From: Verrucomicrobiales bacterium
GTDB taxonomy: Bacteria; Verrucomicrobiota; Verrucomicrobiia; Verrucomicrobiales; SKLO01
DNA length: 9,041 nt
Direction of reading: 5' to 3'
NCBI GenBank assembly: GCA_007123195.1
Contig: SKLO01000283.1
Coordinates: forward strand, 1 to 9,041
In this document: piece after piece, positions 1 to 6,852 of the stretch
Layout of the letters: each line of letters begins with the position of its first letter
How positions within the stretch are numbered: the stretch's first letter is position 1
Made by a program: the position numbers and the translations under genes
Notes under the pieces: model-generated
Seen by the model: the letters and a program-made list of their open reading frames with translations, nothing else
Told to the model about the DNA's origin: nothing
The model's database searches: none

Positions 1-95
1 ACCGAGACTCTGGAAGCCCGGGCGGATGAGACTCCCGTCCAAGCCCCGCCCCCAAAATCAGATGCAATCCGGCAGGTTTCACGGCAGTTTGTCGC

Positions 96-1589
96 ATGCT
101 TGCCAAGGACCAACCCCACAGTGGCGCCGCGGCCTCGAACGGAGGCGCCGCCCGCCCACCCGCCTCGATTGACTTCCCCACCCTCGACGGCCTGCCGCCG
201 CTGGCGGGGTTGTGCACCCCGGAACAGGCCATGGCCCCGGGGCTGACCGTGGCTGAATCGGTGCAGCGGCTGAAGCGCGAGCACTACCTGCTCAGGCGAC
301 TGGCCGAGTGCTGGCTCGCCCGGCTCACCGCCGAACCGGTCTACGAACTGAAGATGGCCTACAGCCTGCACGCCCACCTCGCCACCGAGCACGCCGGTGC
401 CATCCGCAGCCGCGTGGCCGAGATGCGCACCCCGCCGCTAGGCCTGGAGGAGGTGCCCCATCCGGCGCTGGAACGACTGCTCGACGAGACCCGCTCCGCC
501 CCCGACACCCCGGCGCTGCTCCGCGCCGTCTATCAGGTGGTGCTGCCGGCCTTGATCGACTGCATGCGGCGGCATCGCGAAGACACCCATGCGCTGGCCG
601 ACCAGCCCACCCGGCGGCTGCTGCGCTTCGCCCTGCTTGAACTGGAGGAAGCGCTCGACTACGGACACCGCGCGGTCGAATGCCTGGCCGCGGCCGAACC
701 GGCCGCCGCCACCGACGACTGGCTGCAGCTGCTGCGCGACTGCATCACCGCCGCCGGCGGCATCGACGGCACCGGTGAGACCAGCGACCTTGCCCCGCCG
801 CGTCGGCACTCGCGCCAGCCACTGGCGCTCGAAAAGTCGCCGCGCCGGGATGATCGATTCCCGGACCCCTACAACATGGGCGTGCACGCCGAGCAGTTCC
901 TCAACGACCCGGGCTTCGCCGAGCGCGACAAGGTGCTGATGATGTATTACAAGCGGCTGCGCGAGATCGATGTGCCGGAAATGATGGCCACGATCCTGAT
1001 CGAGTCACCGGACAAGCCGTTCGGGTTCCACCGCGACATGACCCGGCAGTTGTGGGACGAGGCCCGCCACGCCATGATGGGCGAGGTCGGTTTCCGCAGC
1101 CTCGGCATCGACTGGCCGCGTTTTGTGATGGTCAACTTCACCTGGTCGAAAGGCCTCAACGAACAGCTCACCGCGCGCGAGCGCCACGCCGTGCTCTACT
1201 TTATCGAGCAGGGTCTCATGACCAGGACCGGCAAGCGCTTCGAATGGGAACTCGGGCGCGACTCGGGCGACCGCCTGGCCGAGTTGTTCCAGGATTTCGA
1301 CTGGGCCGACGAGGTGCTGCACGCCCGCATCGGGCGCGACTGGTACACCAGCGGGTTTGAAAGCCAGAAGGACGCCATCGACTACGGCTCGGAGTGCTGG
1401 GACAAGGTGCTGATCAACTGGGATCAATGGAAGGCCGAGGGCCTGACCGAGCACCGCAACTGGTGGCCGGACCTCTATCGCGAGGCCAGCCGGCTGCGCG
1501 GCGAGACGCCCGACCCGAAGACGCTGGCCTTCAGCACCACCTACGAGCAGACCCGCGCCGATTTGAAAGCCATCGCCGCCAACGCCTGA
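96..1589 (+). CDS. Ferritin-like di-iron domain protein, function unknown (497 aa)
   Basis: I do not recognise a named family. The C-terminal half (about residues 255-420) is helical and carries the ligand pattern of ferritin-like di-iron proteins: a Glu on a first helix (E295 or E303), EARH at 322-325 (ExxH), E371 in FIEQ, and EVLH at 406-409 (second ExxH). The N-terminal half (about 55-200) is also helical and rich in Glu and His (E84, E98-H99, E184-E185, H191), like a second, degenerate module. A Gly/Pro/Arg-rich linker at about 220-255 separates the halves. There is no signal peptide or membrane segment, so the protein is probably cytoplasmic. The first ~45 residues are low-complexity. 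The ATG at 96 is the first start after an in-frame stop at 27-29, but no Shine-Dalgarno sequence is visible, and Met46 is a possible alternative start. A di-iron oxidase, oxygenase or iron-handling role is inference. The gene stands alone on the + strand and converges with mnmA. Confidence 0.8.
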   Translation: MLAKDQPHSGAAASNGGAARPPASIDFPTLDGLPPLAGLCTPEQAMAPGLTVAESVQRLKREHYLLRRLAECWLARLTAEPVYELKMAYSLHAHLATEHAGAIRSRVAEMRTPPLGLEEVPHPALERLLDETRSAPDTPALLRAVYQVVLPALIDCMRRHREDTHALADQPTRRLLRFALLELEEALDYGHRAVECLAAAEPAAATDDWLQLLRDCITAAGGIDGTGETSDLAPPRRHSRQPLALEKSPRRDDRFPDPYNMGVHAEQFLNDPGFAERDKVLMMYYKRLREIDVPEMMATILIESPDKPFGFHRDMTRQLWDEARHAMMGEVGFRSLGIDWPRFVMVNFTWSKGLNEQLTARERHAVLYFIEQGLMTRTGKRFEWELGRDSGDRLAELFQDFDWADEVLHARIGRDWYTSGFESQKDAIDYGSECWDKVLINWDQWKAEGLTEHRNWWPDLYREASRLRGETPDPKTLAFSTTYEQTRADLKAIAANA

Positions 1590-1630
1590 CCGGCGTCATC
1601 AGGCATCAGGCATCAGGCATCAGGCGCCGG
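1590..1630. repeat. 7-bp x 4 tandem array enclosed by a 6-bp inverted repeat
   Basis: Four exact head-to-tail copies of CATCAGG occupy 1597-1624. They are bounded by CCGGCG (1590-1595) and its exact reverse complement CGCCGG (1625-1630), with one T between the left arm and the array. The element begins right after the stop codon of the ferritin-like gene. TCAGGC inside each copy can also pair with GCCTGA at 1584-1589, which overlaps that stop codon, so several alternative short hairpins are possible. It lies in the 166-base gap between two convergent genes. It may act as a weak bidirectional transcript end or simply be a slippage-prone repeat. No T-tract follows on either strand, so it is not a standard intrinsic terminator. 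Confidence 0.85.
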
Positions 1631-1755
1631 GACGATGGCAACGATGCCGACTCTCCGCTCCACCATTCTTGTCCTTGTATTCATGAGGTTTCCGATCATC
1701 CGCTCCGGCTGCGTGCCAGGCCGAGGGCCGGCGCTCGCCGCGCACCGGCGCCCGG

Positions 1756-2934
1756 CTACACGGCAGAGCCGCCGGCCGTGACGGCAACCGCGCCGCCCTG
1801 CCCCGCCGCCGGAGGCGCCCCGCCGGCACGGGAGTCGATCGCCGCGAACACCCCGCCGCCAAGCAGCACCTCGCCGTCATACAACGCGCACACCTGGCCC
1901 GGAGTGAGCGCGCGCTGCGGTTGCTCGAACACGACCGTGCCGCCAGCGGTCACTTCGTCGACATCGTCTTCACCATCGGCATCGGGTTGCCAACGCGCCG
2001 GCACCACTGGTGCGCGGTAGCGCGGCATCGCGCCCAACGGACCCGGCGGCGGCGCCTGACCCACCCAGCTCATCGATTCCAGCCGGCATCGTTGGGCATA
2101 CAACAACGGCGCGTCCGGCCGGTCGAAGGCCACCACCAACTGGTTCTCCGGGCCGCGTTTCGCCACCACCACGTAGGCCTCGCGGTAGGCATTGGACGGC
2201 ACCCCGATCCCCTTGCGCTGGCCCAGCGTGTAGAAGTGCAAACCGCGGTGCCGACCCAGCACACGGCCCTCCAGATCCACGATGTCGCCGGGCGAATCCT
2301 CCACGAATGCCGCCAGGAAATCGCGCATCTTCACATTGCCGATGAAACAGATGCCCTGGCTGTCTTTCTTGGCCGCGGTCGGCAGCCCGAGTTCATGCGC
2401 CAGCCGCCGCACCTCCGGCTTTGGCAGGTCGCCGACCGGGAACTCGGCGGCCGCCACCTGGTGCTGCTGCAGCAGGGCGAGGAAATAGCTCTGGTCCTTG
2501 TTGCGGTCGACGCCGCGCAACAGCTCGAACGAACCGTCCGGCCGCTGGCGGCGGCGGGCGTAGTGCCCGGTGGCCACCGTGTCGTAGCCCTCCGCCAGGG
2601 CGAACTCGAGGAAGGCGCCGAACTTGATCTCGCGATTGCACATCACGTCCGGGTTCGGCGTCACGCCCTGGCGGTAGCCGGCCAGCAGGTAGTCCACCAC
2701 CCGGCTGCGGTAGGAATCCATCAGGTTGACCACCTGGAACCCGATCCCGAGGTGATCGGCCACCGCGCGCGCGTCGACGATGTCCTGCTGCCACGGGCAG
2801 TCGCCGATCACGTTCTCCTCGTTGATCCAGTTCTTCATGTAGGCGCCGGTCACCCGGTGGCCGGCCCGCACCATCAGCGCGGCCGCCACGCTGCTGTCGA
2901 CCCCGCCCGACATCGCCACCAACACGTTCGCCAT
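1756..2934 (-). CDS. mnmA: tRNA-specific 2-thiouridylase MnmA
   Basis: MnmA makes the 2-thio group of the wobble uridine (U34) of tRNA-Lys, -Glu and -Gln, using ATP and sulfur relayed from a cysteine desulfurase, in the cytoplasm. The N-terminal PP-loop SGGVDSS is at residues 9-15. The catalytic cysteine C99 lies in NPDVMCNREIKF, and the second, persulfide-carrying cysteine C196 lies in GICFIG. ATGHYAR (121-127) and the KDQSYFL block (146-152) are also typical. The C-terminal beta-barrel ends near GEVLLGGGVF (354-363). A Gly/Ala-rich tail of about 25 residues follows that the family usually lacks, and there is an acidic insert at about 318-328. The start is firm: residues 2-8 form the usual first strand and an in-frame TAG lies only two codons upstream, at 2940-2938. 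Upstream on the coding strand is TAGGGTAGGGC, a weak ribosome-binding candidate. The gene follows the LamG gene on the same strand after 203 bases, so it may have its own promoter. Confidence 0.97.
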   Translation of the reverse strand: MANVLVAMSGGVDSSVAAALMVRAGHRVTGAYMKNWINEENVIGDCPWQQDIVDARAVADHLGIGFQVVNLMDSYRSRVVDYLLAGYRQGVTPNPDVMCNREIKFGAFLEFALAEGYDTVATGHYARRRQRPDGSFELLRGVDRNKDQSYFLALLQQHQVAAAEFPVGDLPKPEVRRLAHELGLPTAAKKDSQGICFIGNVKMRDFLAAFVEDSPGDIVDLEGRVLGRHRGLHFYTLGQRKGIGVPSNAYREAYVVVAKRGPENQLVVAFDRPDAPLLYAQRCRLESMSWVGQAPPPGPLGAMPRYRAPVVPARWQPDADGEDDVDEVTAGGTVVFEQPQRALTPGQVCALYDGEVLLGGGVFAAIDSRAGGAPPAAGQGGAVAVTAGGSAV

Positions 2935-2937
2935 GCC

Positions 2938-3138
2938 CTACCCTACCACGCGCCCGCATCGCTTCACCCCGAAATGCTCCGGTCGCAGGACCGGCGATGA
3001 ACCGGCCCACCAGCACAGGCCTGTCCGCGGGGGTTGCGCGGGGGTTGCGCGGGGGTTGCGCGGGGGTTGCGCGGGGGTTGCGCGGGGGTTGCGCCAGGAG
3101 GGGGGGGCACCGGCCATCTTTACCTGCCACCGGCCCAT
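2938..3138 (-). other. Possible 66-codon ORF bridging the LamG gene and mnmA
   Basis: An open frame of 66 codons starts at an ATG that overlaps the stop codon of the LamG gene (TGATG, 3140-3136). It ends at TAG (2940-2938), three bases before the mnmA ATG and in the same phase as mnmA. Its middle is the 11-bp array, which reads as two copies of the 11-residue period NPRATPAQPPR. The overlap geometry would suit termination-reinitiation. The predicted peptide has no recognisable domain, signal peptide or membrane segment. In GC-rich DNA, open frames of this length arise easily by chance, so I give it as a possibility rather than a gene. Interspecies conservation or ribosome profiling would decide. 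Confidence 0.15.
3029..3094. repeat. 11-bp x 6 exact G-rich tandem array
   Basis: Six identical copies of GGGGGTTGCGC run without a mismatch over 66 bases, followed shortly by a run of eight G (3100-3107). The + strand thus has seven G-runs of five or more. Neighbouring runs inside the array are separated by 6-base TTGCGC loops, a pattern able to form G-quadruplexes. For the - strand genes around it, the G-rich strand is the template and the transcript is C-rich. The 11-bp period puts each G-run on about the same face of the helix. Exact identity indicates recent expansion, and the copy number is likely to vary between strains. Confidence 0.95.
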
Positions 3139-4751
3139 CAGGGCGCCGTGCGGCGACGGCGGCCAAGCAGCAGGAACAGCGCCCCGAAGCCAGCGAGCAA
3201 CGCCCGGCCCGGCTCCGGCACCGGGGAGAACGCCAGCGAATACTTGTCGCCGAGGTAGGCACCCACCAGGTTGATCTCGTCGAGGCCGAGCGCGCGGTCG
3301 TAGACCAGCACCTCGGCCAGGTCACCAATGAACTCGCGGTTGTTGAACAATGCGCCGCCGATGCCGAGGTTGGCGCCGTCGAGGTTGAAGTGTTGGAAGA
3401 AGCCGGGGTCGTCGATCAGCAATCCGTCGGCGTTCCAGGCGCGGGTGCCATTGGCGTCGGCCACCACCGTGAGGATGTGCGACCCCAACGGCAGGGTGCC
3501 GGCCTCGGTGTAAAAGTTGTCGCCGCCCTGGCGCAACCGCAGGCGCTCGTCGCGCGGCGGCGGGAATCCATCGGGATTGTGGGTGCCGACATCGATCATG
3601 GCGGCGGTGCTGGTGCCGAACAGCTCGCTGTTCTGAGTCAGGGTGTCGTAGTCGAACACCATGAAGATGGTGCGCTCGTCGCCGGCGCCGATCGGCAGGC
3701 CGCCGGCGACCGTCAGCTGGTCGCGGTTGAACGCCAGCGCCGGCCGGCCGCCGATGACGTCGTAGTTGAGCTGGGGGCGCTTGGCGGAGTCGAGCGCCAC
3801 GGCGTGATGGTTGTTTCCGCTCTTGTCGCTCCACTGGGTGACCTCGTTGCCGGACATGGTCAGGGTGGTGGCGTCGTTGGCGTCGAGCCACAGTTGCAGC
3901 CCGTTGGTGACGCCCAGCTGGGCGGGCGCGGTGAAGGCACCGGCGACGCCGTATTTCTGCTGCAGGGCGTGGCCGACGTCGTTGAGTTCGGTGTTGGTCA
4001 GGGCGCGGTTGAACACCAGCAACTCGGACAGGTCGCCCCGATAGGCGCGACTGCCGAAGTTGGCGCCGCCGACCTGCACGTTGCTGCCCATGGCGAAGTG
4101 TTGGAAGCTGCCTGAATCGTTGATCAGCGGCGCGCCGTTGCGCTCGGCCACGGTGCCGGCGGGGCTGAGGGCGCGCACGGTCAGCAGGCTGGTGCCGGTG
4201 GGGAAGGTGCCCGCACCGGAGTAGATGTTGCCATCGCCGGAGGCGGTATCGTCGCGCAGCCGCAAGCGCTGGCTTTGGCTGAACGTGCCGACGTCGATCA
4301 TGGCGTTGGTGCCGGTGCCGATCAGCTCATTGTTGTTGACCAGCGCTGAGTAATTCATGACGGCGATGACAGTGCGGTCCTGGCCGCCGGCGATGCCGAG
4401 GTTGCCGGCCAGGTTCATCGGGTCGAGGTCAAAGCGCACGGTCGGCAACCCGTTGATTCCGGCTGCCACCAGTGATGGCCGGTCGGCGGCACTGGCCGGG
4501 GAGGCATGGTGCAGGTTGCCGGACTTGTCGTTCCACTGCAGCACCTCCTGGCCGGACAGGGACAGGGTGGTGGCGTCGGTGGCGTCCAGCCACACGGTCA
4601 ACCCACCGGTGGTCTGCGGATTGGCGGCGGAGGTGGACAGGGACGGCGTCGGGGCCGGTCCGGACCAGCCAAACGCGACCGCAACGGCGGCGGCGGCCAC
4701 CGTCGTCAGCACGCGGGTGATGTTGAGAGGGGGAAACAAGGACGGGGGCAT
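3138..4751 (-). CDS. PEP-CTERM protein with two LamG-like domains
   Basis: This is an exported, envelope-associated protein. Residues about 11-33 form a hydrophobic, Ala/Val-rich signal peptide. Two similar halves follow, about 49-268 and 282-504. Each opens with GL..WLDA.DATTL, then a Q-W-x-D-K-S-G-N block (72-79 and 306-313), and ends with GDL.E.LV..RAL (239-251, 476-488); this is the layout of LamG/concanavalin A-like jelly-roll domains. The C-terminus is a textbook PEP-CTERM signal: VPEP at 511-514, a hydrophobic stretch at about 517-529 and RRRR at 531-534. In the known system, exosortase recognises and removes this tail after export; no exosortase lies in the window. Carbohydrate or glycoprotein binding is inferred from the fold. 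I see no Shine-Dalgarno sequence before the ATG. The gene lies 94 bases downstream of the beta-helix gene on the same strand, so the two may be co-expressed. Confidence 0.9.
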   Translation of the reverse strand: MPPSLFPPLNITRVLTTVAAAAVAVAFGWSGPAPTPSLSTSAANPQTTGGLTVWLDATDATTLSLSGQEVLQWNDKSGNLHHASPASAADRPSLVAAGINGLPTVRFDLDPMNLAGNLGIAGGQDRTVIAVMNYSALVNNNELIGTGTNAMIDVGTFSQSQRLRLRDDTASGDGNIYSGAGTFPTGTSLLTVRALSPAGTVAERNGAPLINDSGSFQHFAMGSNVQVGGANFGSRAYRGDLSELLVFNRALTNTELNDVGHALQQKYGVAGAFTAPAQLGVTNGLQLWLDANDATTLTMSGNEVTQWSDKSGNNHHAVALDSAKRPQLNYDVIGGRPALAFNRDQLTVAGGLPIGAGDERTIFMVFDYDTLTQNSELFGTSTAAMIDVGTHNPDGFPPPRDERLRLRQGGDNFYTEAGTLPLGSHILTVVADANGTRAWNADGLLIDDPGFFQHFNLDGANLGIGGALFNNREFIGDLAEVLVYDRALGLDEINLVGAYLGDKYSLAFSPVPEPGRALLAGFGALFLLLGRRRRTAP

Positions 4752-4845
4752 GATGGAGAGGAAAACCGGGATGGACTTGTCCTGTTGAGAACGTCAGGCA
4801 GGGGGTGATTCTTGCAAGCGCGGCGTGACCGTTGGGAACTGCCGC

Positions 4846-6825
4846 TCACCGGGCTAGTTCGACCGTGAACTCCCGGCTCCACTCGCCCTGGGGCAGCCGG
4901 GCGCTGAAGCGCACCTGGTGGCTGCCCGCAGTGGTCATTTCCAGAGTGGTCCGGAGGGTGTCGTCGCTGGTGAAACGGGCGGGACCGGGAGCCCGCACCA
5001 CGGTCCAGCGGTAGTCCGGTCGCCGCCCGGCCGCGAGCAACTCCGGGCCGGCCTCGAGCATCGGCGCCAGCCTCGCCTGGCGTTGCGGCAGCGGCACCGG
5101 TTCGGGATCCAGCCCGTGGATGCGCAGACCTCCCTGACGGGCGGCCAATTGATCGAGGTAGAGCGACTGTGGCTGGAGATCGGCGCCGCGCCCGCGGCCC
5201 TCGACGTGGTCGATGGGATCGGTGTTGGGCCGCCGACTGCCGGTGGCGACCCCTGGACGCGGCCCCGAGGTGCCGATGACGTAACCGTAGCGGGCCTGCT
5301 GGGTCTTGACCACGTCGCCGTGTTGGTTGCCGCGGCTCTCGATGTTCCAGAACACGCTGTGCGCGGCCGTCACCAGGTGTTGGGGATGGGATCCGTGGGG
5401 CCGGTAGATCGAGGCGAAGAAACTGTTGTCGGCCACGCACTGGTCCACCAGGTTCGAGTGACTGAAGTGCATGTGATGATCGCTGCCGCTGCCGCTCGGG
5501 CGGCCCAGCACCGCGCGGCGGGTCTCGCGGTCGAGGCAGTCGTGGATCACATTGCCGCTGGTGCCCATCGAGGAGAATACGAAGCCGTGGCGGTTGCGGT
5601 CGCTGACACAACGGATGACGAGGTTGTCGGCCGAGTTGGTGAAGCGGTAGTGATAGCCGTTGCCGCCGGCGCCGCCGTAGAGGCTGTTGCGCATGACCAC
5701 TTCCTTGATGGTGAGGCCGCGGCAGTGGGAGATGATGAGGCCGTTGCTGAGGAAGTGGGTGTCGAGCGTGTTGTCTTCGGGACGAAAGCTTTCGACCCGG
5801 CGGACCCAGCTGTTCCACACCCGTTCCAACCGGATCAAGGCGGAGCCGTGGGTTTGATAGGCGGCCGCCGAGGAGTTGCCGAAGGCGGCTTCCACCCAGC
5901 CCGATGCGTCGTGGTCGGGGTGCTCAAGGTTGCCGATCGAGAAGTCCTCGAGACCCACCTCGGCGAGGGGCTCGGCGCCCAGCCGTTCGACCCGCGCCGA
6001 GTCGCGCTGCCAGAGGGCGTAACGGGTCGGGGCGTCGAGCAGCAGGTGGTGGCGGTCGCGGTCGATGGCCAGCACCCGTCGCGGGTAGGACAGACCGGCA
6101 AAGCGCCGGGCATGAGGCACCCAGCGCGGTTCATGCTCCTGCAGCCACGCCTCGGTGGCCTCGCTGCGCACCACCACGAGGTCACCGCGCCGGAACGACC
6201 GGCTGTCGGCCACCGGCACCACCTGGGTCGGCCCCGGCAGGTCCATGGTGATTCGTTGCAAGGTCCGGTTGGATCCGGTGAAACCGGCCTCGCCCGGGCC
6301 GCTGACACGAATCACACTGCGCCCGCGCATGTCGTGGCTGGTGTTGACGATGAAGGTGCGATCGACGCCGGCGCCGCGCAGCACCACATGGGAGGCGGAG
6401 ATTTCGAGCGCAGCCGGGCGACCCTCGGGCGGGCGCACCCGGAAGGTGCCGGGCGGCAGCCGGACGACGCCGCCCCCAGCCCGCTGGACCGCATCGATCG
6501 CGGCCTGGATGGCGTCCGTGCTGTCGCGCCGGCCGGTGGGATCGGCGTCGAACCGGCCCGTGGTGACGTCCGCCACGGGTCCCTCGACGTCCGGCAACGG
6601 GCGGTCGCCACGGTGGTAGCCGGCGTGGGAAAAGTCCTGGATCAACCGGTCCTGGTAGAAGCGGGAATCCAGCGCCGGCGGCGTCCAGTCATGGGGATAC
6701 AACTCGCTGCGCCAGCTCTCGGCCACGGCGGTGCTGGCAGCGGCGGCGGTGGCCAGCCATGCCCATGCGAGGCGCGCCACACGCCTGCCGCGGGCGGGCC
6801 TCGTCGGGCTGGTGCTACCGGTCAT
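4846..6825 (-). CDS. Secreted right-handed beta-helix protein, pectate-lyase superfamily type
   Basis: Residues about 15-36 form a Sec signal peptide (basic RGRR, a hydrophobic Ala-rich core, likely cleavage after AVA). The mature protein carries the N-terminal signature of the pectate-lyase/GH28-like beta-helix superfamily at about 85-130: FDADPTGRRDSTDAIQAAID, then GGGVVRLPPGTFRV. LRGAG at 149-153 fits the first coils. Residues about 150-530 look like beta-helix coils, with a His- and Asn-rich segment (HHMHFSHSN at 450-458). About 600-659 resembles a small Ig-like or PKD-like module. Polysaccharide binding or cleavage is plausible, but I cannot identify catalytic residues, so lyase activity is not shown. 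The overall layout recalls large verrucomicrobial and bacteroidete beta-helix proteins, possibly the DUF4955 type; that is from memory and needs a profile search. The start lies 27 bases after the rng stop, which suggests co-transcription. No Shine-Dalgarno sequence is visible. Confidence 0.85.
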   Translation of the reverse strand: MTGSTSPTRPARGRRVARLAWAWLATAAAASTAVAESWRSELYPHDWTPPALDSRFYQDRLIQDFSHAGYHRGDRPLPDVEGPVADVTTGRFDADPTGRRDSTDAIQAAIDAVQRAGGGVVRLPPGTFRVRPPEGRPAALEISASHVVLRGAGVDRTFIVNTSHDMRGRSVIRVSGPGEAGFTGSNRTLQRITMDLPGPTQVVPVADSRSFRRGDLVVVRSEATEAWLQEHEPRWVPHARRFAGLSYPRRVLAIDRDRHHLLLDAPTRYALWQRDSARVERLGAEPLAEVGLEDFSIGNLEHPDHDASGWVEAAFGNSSAAAYQTHGSALIRLERVWNSWVRRVESFRPEDNTLDTHFLSNGLIISHCRGLTIKEVVMRNSLYGGAGGNGYHYRFTNSADNLVIRCVSDRNRHGFVFSSMGTSGNVIHDCLDRETRRAVLGRPSGSGSDHHMHFSHSNLVDQCVADNSFFASIYRPHGSHPQHLVTAAHSVFWNIESRGNQHGDVVKTQQARYGYVIGTSGPRPGVATGSRRPNTDPIDHVEGRGRGADLQPQSLYLDQLAARQGGLRIHGLDPEPVPLPQRQARLAPMLEAGPELLAAGRRPDYRWTVVRAPGPARFTSDDTLRTTLEMTTAGSHQVRFSARLPQGEWSREFTVELAR

Positions 6826-6852
6826 GCGCGGGGGATCGCGGTGGGTATCACG

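Noticed and set aside
4..34. Two copies of the near-palindrome GAGACTC at 4-10 and 28-34, as a possible operator
   Set aside because: Seven-base repeats of this kind are common by chance, and the upstream region is cut by the window edge, so there is no support for a regulatory role.
3029..3094. CRISPR array or iteron-type origin
   Set aside because: The units are only 11 bp and have no unique spacers, no cas genes are nearby, and there is no replication initiator gene or AT-rich unwinding region.
3108..3135. Direct repeat CACCGGCC at 3108-3115 and 3128-3135, considered as part of a terminator after the LamG gene
   Set aside because: The copies are direct, not inverted, so they do not form a hairpin with each other, and no T-tract follows on the - strand.
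1921..4115. Long + strand frames opposite mnmA and the LamG gene (1921-3000 and 2997-4115)
   Set aside because: Both are shadows of well-supported - strand genes. The second also reads through the 11-bp array, and neither has a recognisable motif.
4752..4845. A promoter before the LamG gene, with TTGCAA near 4810-4816 as -35
   Set aside because: At 17 bases spacing the -10 position reads ACGTTC, a poor match.
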